A stretch of DNA of 64,000 bases from DSVQ01 sp964484765. Lineage in GTDB: Bacteria > Planctomycetota > Planctomycetia > Planctomycetales > Planctomycetaceae. A model generated the notes under the pieces. The model ran no database searches. It was not told where the DNA came from and saw only the letters and a list, made by a program, of their open reading frames with translations. The stretch lies in assembly GCA_964484765.1 (NCBI GenBank), contig CAZAGI010000023.1, forward strand, positions 31,858 through 95,857, in the 5' to 3' direction. This document shows positions 8,501 through 16,545 of the stretch, piece after piece; position 1 is the stretch's first letter; every line of letters starts with the position of its first letter. A program made the translations under genes and the position numbers.

Positions 8501-10470
8501 AAGTGATCGAAGGGACTCCGCCGAAATATGCGGAGCGCGTCCCGGTCACATTCACCTCAACAACCGCCCCCAGTCGAACCATCGCGACGGTACCGCAAGA
8601 AAAAATCACCGTACCGGTGTTCCGCAGTGTCTCTCATTCTCTTGAATTCCCTGATCCCGTGGTACGCGTCGAAGGTTTGGATGACAAGTTGATTCAGTGG
8701 ATTCCTTTTGGGAACAAACTCAGCTTACTGGGCCTGGCAGCCGGAAAAACGGCATTCGTCGTGAAAACCAAGCACGTCGACGACGAAACCACCCAATCCT
8801 GGCAGGTCGAAGTGCAGGTCGAACAACTCACGCGCGACCGTTTGCAAGAATGGATGCGCCACCTGAGGGCTGAGAAGCCGCCCGTGGCACCTCGACCATC
8901 AGATTTGGCAAAGACGACGGCACGCATCAACGAACAATTGACGGCGATTGCGAACCGATTCATCGAGGCGCTGAAAAAACGACAACTTGCGTTCCTCACA
9001 GAAGCCCATTTCCGTGCGTTGCATCGCGAATTGCTTCAGGAGTTGGCAACACATATCACTGCCACACGGGACCGAAGACAGATCGAACGGACGCTCTACG
9101 CGATCGACGACCACCTCGGCGACGTGCATCTCCAGCCCTTTGCAACGGCCGAGAACTTTATGAAGGACTTCGAGACTTTGAAGTGTCATCTCTGGATGGC
9201 CATGGATCGCGATGAGTTAACGCCCGTCCTGCAGCAGCGGCTGGAAGAACAGCGTCAATGGTATCGCGATTTTGCCAAGACCCTGCCGGATACCACCAAC
9301 GGTCAGACAGGCACGTACACGATGCGCGACGGCAGCCGCGCGGACATGACGAACCGGGAATTCCGTGCGCTGCAGTTAGAGACGCTCTTTTCGGACCCGC
9401 TCGTTCCCGACTTTGCCTGGCCATTGACTGAGCAGCAATTTGCCGAGGCACAACTGCAGATTCGCCGTCCTGAATGGCTCGTGGTTAAGGAGCCAAAACT
9501 GGAATTCATGACGAACATCGTCTTCCATGCCGTCGCGGAGCAACAGATGAAACGTGTCGCTCAGCGCTGGCCGATTCCAAATGAAATGGCCGTGTGGGAC
9601 GGCTTCGGAAAGAACCGCTGGCGCTGGGACGCGGTGAAGGCTGACCGCACGCTGGCATCGCTTGTCGACAATGCCCAGCGACAAACCAGCCAACAGCAAG
9701 GCTTGCTCCGGGGCCGCTTCGTTTATGACGGCGTGCCACCGACGCCGCGGGATTTGCACCCGGACTTGTCGAAGCTCGACAAGAATTCGGAACTCCCGCG
9801 CGATCGTGACGGCCGCGTCAATGGTACGGCAATGTGGTACATGGACTTCTTGAAGGCCGACATCCGCCCGAAGACGGACGATCCCTCGCTGCTCGTCGAC
9901 AAAGACGGCGGCATTGCCAACCTCGTGCTCTGGGTCACCAGCAAGAACATTCCTTGGGCACCGAAAGACAATTTAGAATTGCCGGCCAAGATCTACGTGA
10001 AAGACGGCAACTTCACACCCCGAATCCGCTTATTGACCATCGGCCGGCCGCTGCTGGTCGAGAACGCCGACCCGGTGTCTTTCACGTTCGCCACCACGTT
10101 TCGCCAGAACAGTGACGTCAATGCATTGCTGCCCCCGGCCGCGGACAAGAAGCCGTTCCGTGTGACGCTGGGGCAAGCCGAACCGTTTCCCGCGTCGTAC
10201 CGCTCGAACGTCGCCACGTGGGCCACCGGGTTCGTTTTTGTGCACGACAACTGTTACGTCGCGATCAGCCAACCCGATGGCACCTTCACCCTGCCCGACC
10301 TGCCGCCAGGAGAATGGGAGTTCCGCGTCTGGCACGAACGCCGCGGGTATCTCGCCCATTGGCCGAAGGGGGTTTTCACCAGGAAGATTGAACCTGGCGA
10401 CAACGACCTCGGAGAGATCCGATTGAAGCCGGAGTTGTTCGTCGAGCGCGAATCACTCTCAACGAGATGA
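5575..10470 (+). CDS. Giant BlaR1-like M56 metallopeptidase sensor with long C-terminal extension
   Basis: A 1631-residue protein; classical BlaR1/MecR1 are about 600. The N-terminal part is an integral-membrane M56 peptidase: several membrane segments, the zinc motif HELAHIRRHD at about residues 246-255, and downstream EREHCCDDLA with the further zinc-ligand Glu near 287. A last membrane segment (about residues 350-370) precedes some 1250 residues probably outside the cytoplasm. No penicillin-binding sensor motifs (SxxK, SxN, KTG arrangement) are seen, so the ligand is not expected to be a beta-lactam. The final 180 residues resemble the cupredoxin/carboxypeptidase-regulatory-like modules common in Planctomycetes (GDG.. 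VLWVTSKN; LPDLPPGEWEFRVWHERRGY). It is coupled to the BlaI-type repressor and presumably triggers its inactivation. Confidence 0.88.
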   Translation: MNGNAFVEQLGWVLVHSLWQFATIALSGGVSAGMFRQAASSVRYAVWVVALGLSVAVPVATWFVLPVEAPAADTVVTQTDDAAVPPRPLEPVIGAPSLPLDISLAAEGTSEPTETPGQSVMASAPLVEAAPVLTWSERITALLHPWMTWIVAGWCVGVVLCSLRPLLGWHTLWRLRTIGVAPVSDDLHAALRRVSERLRLSQTVQVWQSTLAQVPVVVGYLRPVILLPVSLLTNMPPAQLEAILAHELAHIRRHDFVVNLLQTLVETLFFYHPAVWWLSRQIRVEREHCCDDLAVAALGNRMEYGRALLAIEELRGERTLLALGVHDGSLLSRIRRIAGFHTERTESSPWLGIILLTCLIGIVTSVSVLGWTAPAENDPDPVAEAAIADKNETEKATTPSKPTLAEWSDGKSLEFVGLTKNTAPANDGWQPSGLPIDDVGYWKSTITLHNKHSISGYAENGPHPEPDANAIDFLFRFRGLKAQPSITFDLPTQTTSFHNDPVQDPYQLRVAARRREPLPEGAKWTLPDGVVRVGVTDEPWGRWVKISPEGLVLDPIQPDERHASTYKLIQVIGSKQNERISTGSAILFKEPADNKDPGNPDHRYAWEYRAIDNEGQEHWAIKWEGNNDESQYGLAQPLPAGKTLSHYEYRVRPYRHWVTFENVSLQPGPQTEVKATASSLPAAPTHIRVLNALGKPATFNTISLAHVGFPQKPMPKWVGWRNKHGLVPLDGLPFGTHWIVAAAEFEQRSIFSLTYPRGEQEIEWRLRNSEAWTQRDLEFKTRFEPDEKTGGEIVITIKNKFDQPLKLTEADFSLHVGERTMHRVMTPQWVDGKFTTVEIAAGESGEVRLNWNDWVRKGFWATRESETISEPTLPPNEPGRIYVRVCLGNSGALPIAVTDPAVILAGAPEPLLTLIAGERRRFQSPLRIRTTQHFSTRSATLFNEDPQTVIVTGQSAGFTVLSLENEHGEWYHAPIEVIEGTPPKYAERVPVTFTSTTAPSRTIATVPQEKITVPVFRSVSHSLEFPDPVVRVEGLDDKLIQWIPFGNKLSLLGLAAGKTAFVVKTKHVDDETTQSWQVEVQVEQLTRDRLQEWMRHLRAEKPPVAPRPSDLAKTTARINEQLTAIANRFIEALKKRQLAFLTEAHFRALHRELLQELATHITATRDRRQIERTLYAIDDHLGDVHLQPFATAENFMKDFETLKCHLWMAMDRDELTPVLQQRLEEQRQWYRDFAKTLPDTTNGQTGTYTMRDGSRADMTNREFRALQLETLFSDPLVPDFAWPLTEQQFAEAQLQIRRPEWLVVKEPKLEFMTNIVFHAVAEQQMKRVAQRWPIPNEMAVWDGFGKNRWRWDAVKADRTLASLVDNAQRQTSQQQGLLRGRFVYDGVPPTPRDLHPDLSKLDKNSELPRDRDGRVNGTAMWYMDFLKADIRPKTDDPSLLVDKDGGIANLVLWVTSKNIPWAPKDNLELPAKIYVKDGNFTPRIRLLTIGRPLLVENADPVSFTFATTFRQNSDVNALLPPAADKKPFRVTLGQAEPFPASYRSNVATWATGFVFVHDNCYVAISQPDGTFTLPDLPPGEWEFRVWHERRGYLAHWPKGVFTRKIEPGDNDLGEIRLKPELFVERESLSTR

Positions 10471-10545
10471 GTTTGCGTCCGCTCGCATTTCCCGTGCGAA
10501 ATGAGTGAAATCGTGAGGCGGTTTCATCTTCACGGGGATCTCACC

Positions 10546-12177
10546 ATGTGCTGGCTGATGGGTTTGTTGATTCTTGGCTCCGGTCTCACGCCGGCTTTCG
10601 CGGCTGATCCGCTGCCGGTGAAAGTGTTCATTCTCGCCGGCCAATCCAACATGGAAGGCCAGGCCGTCGTTGATCTTGAGGGCCGGGACTACAACGATGG
10701 CAAAGGGACGCTCGCCACCCTGCTGCAGGACCCGGCACTCGCGCCGCGGCTGCGACATCTGCGCAACGCCGATGGCACCTGGGTTGTGCGCGACGATGTC
10801 TGGTGCTGGTATCGGCGCGAACACGGGCCGTTGCTCGCCGGGCCGTTGGGTCTCGGTTTCAGCGTCTACGGCGACCAGCATCATTTCGGACCGGAACTGC
10901 AGTTCGGTCACGTTCTCGGCAACCATTTCGAGAACCCCGTGCTGCTCGTCAAGACGGCATGGGGCGGCAAGAGTTTGTACAAAGATTTTCGTCCGCCGTC
11001 GTCCGGCGATACCGTTGGTCCGTATTACATAAAAATGATCGAACAAGTGCGCGATATCCTTGCCAATATGAAGCGTGACTTCCCGAAGTTCGACGGCCGG
11101 GGCTATGAACTCGCCGGATTCGTGTGGTACCACGGATGGAATGACGGCGTCGAACCCCACGTGGCTGTGCCGGAGTATCGAGAGAACCTGATTCACCTCA
11201 TCCGCGATGTTCGCAAAGACCTGCAGGCACCGCAATTGCCCGTGATTGTCGGCGAGCTGACGGGCCCGTGGTATGACGCTCCGCGAGAATGGACCGAACT
11301 CCGCATCGCCCAGCGAAAGGCCACCGAGCGTCGGGAATTCCGTGGCACGGTGAAATTTGTGGAGACGCGTCAGTTCGTCCGCAAGCCGGAAGTCTCGCCG
11401 AATCCCGGGCATGGGCATCATGAGTTTGGAAATGCAGAAACCTACTTTCTGGTTGGCGACGCTCTCGGCAAGGGAATGATCGCACTGCTGACATCGGCCC
11501 CGGAAGGCGAACCCGTCGAAACAGAGGCGTTACCACAGCCAACATCGCGGTCGATGCAGCAACTCGAAGGCTGGACCATCCGCGTCGATGACCGGTTGCT
11601 CGGAGACGCTCCGGACGCCGCTCTGGGACAACGGGCGCTGAAATTTCTGGAAGCCAAGCTCGTCGAGATTAAGGCTGTGGTGCCCCCGGGGAAACTCGCC
11701 GGGCTGCAGAAGGTGGCCATTGTGCTCGATCTGAATTGCGGCAAACTCGGATCGATGCAATACCACCCCGGCGCTGAATGGCTGAAAGAAAACGGCTACC
11801 CCGAGGACCTCGTCAAGTGCGTGCATCTGCCGCGGGCGGCCGATGTCGTCACGAAGCGGAATATCAACGAGCAGCCGTGGGTGATCCTGCACGAACTGGC
11901 TCACGCCTTCCACGACCAGCAACTCGGGTTCGATCACGCCGAGATCAAATTGGCGCAAGAAGCCTACAAAGCCAGCGGCCGCGGCAACGCCACGTTGCTG
12001 TACAATGGTAAAAAAGTGAAGCACTACGCGCTCACGAACCAGATGGAGTTCTTTGCGGAAATGACCGAATCGTATTTTGGCGTGAACGATTTCTATCCGT
12101 TCAACCGCGCGGAGTTGATGGAAGCGGAACCGGAGATCTACAAGCTGTTACACGCCATCTGGTCGGATGAAAAGTAG
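10546..12177 (+). CDS. Exported sialate-O-acetylesterase-like protein fused to a HExxH metallopeptidase domain
   Basis: A 543-residue fusion. The ATG at 10546 is preferred over the one at 10501 because GGGGAT precedes it and a signal peptide starts at once (MCWLMGLLILGSGLTPAFA). Residues about 25-315 form a SASA/carbohydrate-esterase SGNH domain: KVFILAGQSNMEGQ with nucleophile Ser34, WGGKSLYKDF, and FVWYHGWNDG. Residues about 340-543 contain a zincin: HELAHAFHD at 449-457, then EFFAEMTESYFG near 501-512. The spacing and the EFFAE motif resemble the anthrax-lethal-factor-like (ATLF) peptidase fold more than ordinary M-clans. A role in breaking down acetylated polysaccharide-protein material is an inference. 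It lies 30 bp or so after the M56 gene and may be cotranscribed. Confidence 0.88.
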   Translation: MCWLMGLLILGSGLTPAFAADPLPVKVFILAGQSNMEGQAVVDLEGRDYNDGKGTLATLLQDPALAPRLRHLRNADGTWVVRDDVWCWYRREHGPLLAGPLGLGFSVYGDQHHFGPELQFGHVLGNHFENPVLLVKTAWGGKSLYKDFRPPSSGDTVGPYYIKMIEQVRDILANMKRDFPKFDGRGYELAGFVWYHGWNDGVEPHVAVPEYRENLIHLIRDVRKDLQAPQLPVIVGELTGPWYDAPREWTELRIAQRKATERREFRGTVKFVETRQFVRKPEVSPNPGHGHHEFGNAETYFLVGDALGKGMIALLTSAPEGEPVETEALPQPTSRSMQQLEGWTIRVDDRLLGDAPDAALGQRALKFLEAKLVEIKAVVPPGKLAGLQKVAIVLDLNCGKLGSMQYHPGAEWLKENGYPEDLVKCVHLPRAADVVTKRNINEQPWVILHELAHAFHDQQLGFDHAEIKLAQEAYKASGRGNATLLYNGKKVKHYALTNQMEFFAEMTESYFGVNDFYPFNRAELMEAEPEIYKLLHAIWSDEK

Positions 12178-12310
12178 CCCAGTCGCTCCACGGCAGGGTC
12201 GCCGCTGGGGAAAAGGGTGCCGTGCGCGCGGTGTGTCCCATCGTGCTGTGCGATCTCGGCATGAAGGAATCGTCGGTGACGTCATCCACGCGATCCTTGC
12301 GGATGGCTTT

Positions 12311-12329
12311 CCTGTCGCGGAGCGACAGG
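12311..12329. repeat. Short perfect hairpin repeat
   Basis: CCTGTCGC-GGA-GCGACAGG forms a perfect 8-bp stem with a 3-base loop, in the gap between the esterase-peptidase gene and the permease gene. It could act as an attenuating hairpin or be a dispersed repeat copy; there is no T-tract, so it is not a canonical terminator. Confidence 0.55.
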
Positions 12330-12416
12330 GCTACGTGGCACGCTGTCGTCGCGCCTGCTAGAACTGTAGGAGACAAATTCTCCGGTTCAAGATCCGCGCG
12401 GAAATGAAAGACGGCG

Positions 12417-14042
12417 ATGCTCAAATTGCTCATCTGGAGTTATTTCCACCCTCAAGAGACGCTGCTGGGCTTGCTCGGCGCGTGTGCCGCGTTCTTTGCT
12501 GTATTGCTGCTCTTCAATCGCGTGCCGGTAAGCTACAACGTCCTCAATCTGGTCGTGCGGTGGAAAAACACGGCGATGACGGCGCTCGCGTTCACAATGG
12601 TCATCGGCCTGCTGACGGTGATGCTCGGCTTCGTGAACGGCATGTATGCGCTGACGGAGAACAGCGGGCAACCCGGAAATCTGCTGATCCTCGCGGAGGG
12701 GTCGACGGATGAAAGCTTCAGCAACCTCGGCTTTTCGGACCTCAGCGATCTCGAGAATCAGCGCGGGATTGTGAAGGACGAAGACGGTCAGCCGCTGGCG
12801 AGCCGCGAGACGTACCTCGTTGCCAGTCAACCGATTCTGAACCCGCAGCCGGGGCGGCCGAAACGGCGGTTTCTGCAAGTCCGCGGCGTCGATCAACCCG
12901 AACGATCGGCCCGCGTGCACGCCATGTCACTGCAGCCCAACAGCAACTGGTTTTCGGAAGCCGGTGTCCGCGAGGTGGAAGGACGCAGTGGGTTATCGCT
13001 GGTGGAGGTGGTTCTCGGCAACGGGATTGCCGGTGAACTCGGCGCGGACCGTTCGCCCGCGGAAATGGCGAAGGCCAAGAATCGTGATCGGCTTGAAGCC
13101 GGCGACACGTTTCATGTGGGTGATCGCGAATGGCTCGTCGCCGGCGTGATGCAGCCCAGCGGCTCGACCTACGATTCGGAAGTCTGGGCCAAGCAATCGC
13201 TGATCGGACCGATGTTCGGTAAATCGGGCTGCACGACATTGGTCGTGCGGACGTTTGTCGACCGGTCGCTCATCGACGATGCTCTCGCCGATAAGCTTGT
13301 CAAAACCGAGGAAGTTCCGGCACAACCCGCCAGCACCGACCCCGATGCGCCGCGCGAGGCCGAAGAGGCGAAAGTCATCACCACGCCTCTCGTCTGGCTG
13401 ACAGACGAGCACAAACAATTGCTGGCCGACCGCATCGCCGCGTTGCCAGCGGATGATACGGAGACGCAAGTGTCGCTCGACGGACTGCCGCCGCGGACCG
13501 TGAAGGCGCTGCGGGATGCGGCGGCGCTGCGGCTCAAGAAGTTCTTCACGACTGAATACGAAAAATCGGCGGTCGCGCCGCAGGTCGAATCGGAGTATTT
13601 CGCCAATCTTTCGGCCACGAACATTCAGTTTCTGATTGCCATCGCCGTGGTCACCTGCATCATGTCGCTCGGCGGGATCTTCGGGGTGATGAATACGATG
13701 TTCGCCACTGTCAGCCAGCGGACCAAAGACATCGGTGTGCTGCGGCTCCTGGGTTACAAGCGCTGGCAGATTCTGGTGTCGTTCCTGTTGGAATCGCTGG
13801 TGCTCGCGCTGTTCGGTGGGTTGGTCGGTTGCCTGATTGGCTCCTTCGCCGACGGCGCTACCGCGAACAGCATCGTCACCGGCGGACCGGGCGGCGGGGG
13901 GAAGTTTGTGGTCCTTCGCATCACCGTCGACACTGTGATTCTCGGTTCGGGCTTGCTGCTTTCGATCGGGATGGGCTTCCTCGGCGGCCTCATTCCCGCG
14001 TTCACGGCCATGCGATTAACGGCGTTGGAAGCGCTGCGCTGA
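12417..14042 (+). CDS. FtsX/MacB-type ABC transporter permease
   Basis: A 541-residue membrane permease. Two N-terminal hydrophobic segments (about residues 15-35 and 55-78) flank a long extracytoplasmic domain (about 80-400). Three further segments at about 402-425, 450-480 and 505-530 form the FtsX core, with FGVMNTMFATVSQRTKDIGVLRLLGYKR, the conserved coupling region, split here by position only. MacB/LolE-type proteins pair with an ATPase and act on lipoproteins, efflux or cell-wall hydrolases. No ATPase gene is adjacent in this window, so the partner must be encoded elsewhere. Downstream is a small zinc-ribbon membrane protein. Confidence in family is high, in substrate nil. Confidence 0.9.
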   Translation: MLKLLIWSYFHPQETLLGLLGACAAFFAVLLLFNRVPVSYNVLNLVVRWKNTAMTALAFTMVIGLLTVMLGFVNGMYALTENSGQPGNLLILAEGSTDESFSNLGFSDLSDLENQRGIVKDEDGQPLASRETYLVASQPILNPQPGRPKRRFLQVRGVDQPERSARVHAMSLQPNSNWFSEAGVREVEGRSGLSLVEVVLGNGIAGELGADRSPAEMAKAKNRDRLEAGDTFHVGDREWLVAGVMQPSGSTYDSEVWAKQSLIGPMFGKSGCTTLVVRTFVDRSLIDDALADKLVKTEEVPAQPASTDPDAPREAEEAKVITTPLVWLTDEHKQLLADRIAALPADDTETQVSLDGLPPRTVKALRDAAALRLKKFFTTEYEKSAVAPQVESEYFANLSATNIQFLIAIAVVTCIMSLGGIFGVMNTMFATVSQRTKDIGVLRLLGYKRWQILVSFLLESLVLALFGGLVGCLIGSFADGATANSIVTGGPGGGGKFVVLRITVDTVILGSGLLLSIGMGFLGGLIPAFTAMRLTALEALR

Positions 14043-14076
14043 AAACCCCTCATGCTGTTGGAAACCATGGGGTGAC

Positions 14077-14089
14077 AAGGACGGTCCTT
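14077..14089 (+). promoter_or_regulatory. Hairpin covering a ribosome binding site
   Basis: AAGGAC-G-GTCCTT is a perfect inverted repeat whose left arm contains the AAGGA Shine-Dalgarno motif of the next gene (ATG at 14091). Pairing would sequester the ribosome site. The one-base loop makes an intramolecular hairpin strained, so a DNA-binding site is an alternative. Confidence 0.3.
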
Positions 14090-14090
14090 G

Positions 14091-14420
14091 ATGCCGTATG
14101 TTTGCCCGAAGTGTGAAACGGTCCAGGACGTGCCCCGGCTGCCGCCATGGTATCCGTGGAGATTGCATTACACCTTTCGTTGTCAGACTTGCGCGACGAT
14201 GCTGCGGCTGCATCGCTCGCAATCGGCGGTGATTTGTGCACGAGTCGTTTCGACGGCGATGGTGGGTCTCTTTTGCAGCCTCTGGGAAGAATTGCCAACG
14301 GATTTGCCTCTCATCCCGCGAACGCTCTTTCATTTGGCGATCTTGGTGGGACTCATGCTGTTGTGCCTTGCGACATGGATTCCCCCGCAGTGTCAGCCCG
14401 TCGTTCACAGCGACGAATGA
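14091..14420 (+). CDS. Small zinc-ribbon membrane protein, function unknown
   Basis: Not recognised as a named family. The 109-residue protein starts MPYVCPKCETVQ and has a second knuckle FRCQTCATML, so the first 40 residues look like a zinc ribbon. Two hydrophobic stretches follow, SAVICARVVSTAMVGLFCSL and LFHLAILVGLMLLCLATWI. AAGGA lies 9 bp before the ATG. The zinc ribbon plus two membrane helices recalls small inner-membrane adaptor proteins of Planctomycetes. It begins about 50 bp after the FtsX permease stop and may share its transcript. Confidence 0.65.
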   Translation: MPYVCPKCETVQDVPRLPPWYPWRLHYTFRCQTCATMLRLHRSQSAVICARVVSTAMVGLFCSLWEELPTDLPLIPRTLFHLAILVGLMLLCLATWIPPQCQPVVHSDE

Positions 14421-14728
14421 ACTGCTTGCGGGCGATTTCGCACGGAAACATCGGTCTATCTCCACTCGCCGCCCAGGGTGATCGTTTTTTCAAAGTCGGG
14501 GGGAACGAATCATCGAGTTCCACCGTCTTTATTAAGTTGGTGGTGGAATTCGGGGACTCGTTCCACCCTGCGCATCACCCACCTTGAAAAAGGCGATCAC
14601 CTTGACTCGCGGCCAGAGCGCTGTTGCTGTGAAGGAATTCGCCGCGCTATAATCACAGTTCACGCCGTCGCTGACTGGCGGGTTGTCAGACGACCCCGCC
14701 GGGCGATTGGTGCAGGAGCGGAGATTTC
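14421..14728. other. Intergenic stretch without a gene; holds an inverted-repeat element
   Basis: No reading frame with convincing coding character is seen between the zinc-ribbon protein and the PAS-GAF-receiver gene. The stretch contains the imperfect inverted-repeat element at 14477-14601, and presumably the promoter of the downstream gene. Confidence 0.6.
14477..14601. repeat. 125-bp imperfect inverted-repeat element (MITE-like)
   Basis: The ends match as inverted repeats: GGTGATCG..TTTTTTCAAAG on the left and CTTGAAAAAGGCGATCACC on the right. Inner blocks GGAACGAATC and GACTCGTTCC also pair, as do GAGTTCCACC and GGTGGTGGAATTC. The whole could fold into a long cruciform. No target-site duplication is obvious. 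It may be a miniature mobile element or a dispersed planctomycete repeat. Confidence 0.5.
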
Positions 14729-16429
14729 GTGTCAGAGCGGCCCCCCATTCTGGTCCTCGGTGCCGATGAACCCGGCGCACTTCCCGAGGATTTACGGGAC
14801 CGCTTCGGAACGCAGTTTGAACTCGTCCGCTGGACGCCGACGCAGCAATGGCCGCAATCTCCCCCCACCGACGCGTATCGCTGCGTTGTTCTGTGCGGTT
14901 CACAGTCGCATCATGTTCCCGAGCTGATGCAGCTCGACGGCATTCTGAAACACCTCCCGCAGGGGATCGCGGTTGTTGACCCGGAATACCGCATCCGCTG
15001 GAGCAATGATCGGCTCGCCGCGCTGATTGGCCGCCCGGTGGTCGCCGACGAAAACTTCTTCCAGGCCTTCGGCTCGCCGGAAACGATCGGTCCGGAGTTC
15101 GCGCCGTTTCATACGGTCGATGCGCTGGACGACACGTGCTCGACCACGTTGCACGTCGGCGAGAAAACGTACTACGAAGTCGTCGGCGCTCCGGTCTATG
15201 GCCCGGATAATTTCCCCCAACTCGCAGTCGTCACCGTTCGCGATGTTTCGTCGGACATGATCGTTCGCCAGAAGCTCAAAGCGATCTACCAGGCCGGACT
15301 GGAACTCGGGGAACTCTCTGCCGAAGATGTGGTCGAACTGACCGCGGAAGACCGGATCGAACTGCTCAAACAGAAGATTGTCCAGTTCACGCAGGACGTG
15401 CTGGAGTTCCAGACGATCGAAATTCGGCTGGTTGACAAACAGACCAATGAGCTGGAGTCGCTGCTGCAGGTGGGGATGTCACCCGAGGCCGCCAGTCGGA
15501 AATTGTTCGCCTCAGAAACTGGCAACGGCGTAACCGGTTACGTGGCGTCGACCGGTAAGAGCTATTTGTGCGAGGACACGTCACACGATCCGCGCTATCT
15601 GCAGGGAGCGGACGGGGCCCGCAGTTCGCTCACCGTCCCCTTGATGCTGCACGATCAAATTCTGGGCACTTTCAACTGCGAAAGCGCGCAGGTTCACGGC
15701 TTCGGCCACAACGACCTGCAGTTCCTGGAATTATTCTGCCGCGAAGTCGCGATCGCGCTCAACACCCTGGAATTACTCGTCGCGGAAAAACTCGCCACGA
15801 CGACCGAGAGCACCGATCTCATTTTGAAAGAGATGGCGCAGCCGATCGACGAAATCCTCAACGATACGGCGTGGATTCTCGAGCGGTATATCGGCCACGA
15901 TCCCGCTGTCTGCGAGCGGTTGCAACGCGTGCTGAAACACACGCGGAGCGTGCGGCAGCTGGTCCATCGTGTCGGTGAAACGATCGCGCCGAAAGTGCAG
16001 AACGCGCCAGTGCCGTTACGGGCGGCGCGGCCGAAATTGCGGCAAAAACGCGTGCTCGTGGTCGATAACGATGAAAGCGTGCGGATCGCCGCCCACGAAT
16101 TGCTGGGGCGGTTTGGCTGCGAAGTGGAGACAGCCCATCATGGCGAAGAAGCGCTGCTGATGGTCCGCAGTTTTCACTACGACGCGGTGATCATCGATAT
16201 TCGCCTGCCCGATATGACCGGATACGATTGCTTCGTCGGCGTCCGCCAATTGAGCGAACATCTGCCGGTGATCCTGATGACCGGCTTCGGTTACGACCCG
16301 GCCCACTCGATCGTGAAAGCCCGCCAGGCGGGGCTGAAATCGGTTCTCTACAAACCGTTCCGACTCGATCAACTGCTGAAAGAAGTCGAAACCGCCGTCG
16401 GGGGTGGACCGGACGAACCGCCCGCCTGA
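14729..16429 (+). CDS. PAS-GAF-receiver signalling protein
   Basis: A 566-residue cytoplasmic regulator. Residues about 70-170 form a PAS domain (LDGILKHLPQGIAVVDPEYR, IRWSNDRLAALIGRPV). Residues about 215-355 form a GAF domain (FQTIEIRLVDKQT; SSLTVPLMLHDQILGTFNCE). A helical hairpin resembling a degenerate histidine-kinase dimerisation region follows, without a HATPase. Residues about 438-555 form a complete receiver: acidic pair VDNDES, phosphoacceptor Asp490 in VIIDIRLPD, MTGFG, and lysine in YKPF. There is no DNA-binding output. The protein probably receives phosphate from a separate kinase while sensing small ligands. GGAG precedes the GTG start at 14729. No cognate kinase gene is adjacent. 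Confidence 0.9.
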   Translation: MSERPPILVLGADEPGALPEDLRDRFGTQFELVRWTPTQQWPQSPPTDAYRCVVLCGSQSHHVPELMQLDGILKHLPQGIAVVDPEYRIRWSNDRLAALIGRPVVADENFFQAFGSPETIGPEFAPFHTVDALDDTCSTTLHVGEKTYYEVVGAPVYGPDNFPQLAVVTVRDVSSDMIVRQKLKAIYQAGLELGELSAEDVVELTAEDRIELLKQKIVQFTQDVLEFQTIEIRLVDKQTNELESLLQVGMSPEAASRKLFASETGNGVTGYVASTGKSYLCEDTSHDPRYLQGADGARSSLTVPLMLHDQILGTFNCESAQVHGFGHNDLQFLELFCREVAIALNTLELLVAEKLATTTESTDLILKEMAQPIDEILNDTAWILERYIGHDPAVCERLQRVLKHTRSVRQLVHRVGETIAPKVQNAPVPLRAARPKLRQKRVLVVDNDESVRIAAHELLGRFGCEVETAHHGEEALLMVRSFHYDAVIIDIRLPDMTGYDCFVGVRQLSEHLPVILMTGFGYDPAHSIVKARQAGLKSVLYKPFRLDQLLKEVETAVGGGPDEPPA

Positions 16430-16450
16430 ACCGCTGGTGATAATGCAATC

Positions 16451-16532
16451 GGTGGCCGAGGCTGGACCGACCAGCCCCGGAACGGACGGTGCTGTTTCCG
16501 GGGTTAGCGAGGACGCTCCAACCCCGGCCACC
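16451..16532. repeat. Nested inverted repeat, possible bidirectional terminator
   Basis: An outer pair GGTGGCCG (16451-16458) / CGGCCACC (16525-16532) encloses an inner hairpin CCGGGGTTAGCG...CGCTCCAACCCCGG. The element lies between convergent gene ends (16429 plus, 16546 minus), as expected for a shared terminator, but it lacks a T-tract. Confidence 0.5.
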
Positions 16533-16545
16533 CGTCGCCGGTCTC

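Noticed and set aside
5575..10470. Beta-lactam resistance function for the BlaI/BlaR1-like pair
   Set aside because: The penicillin-binding sensor motifs are missing and no beta-lactamase gene is nearby.
12417..14042. Complete ABC exporter operon
   Set aside because: No ATPase with Walker motifs lies beside the permease.
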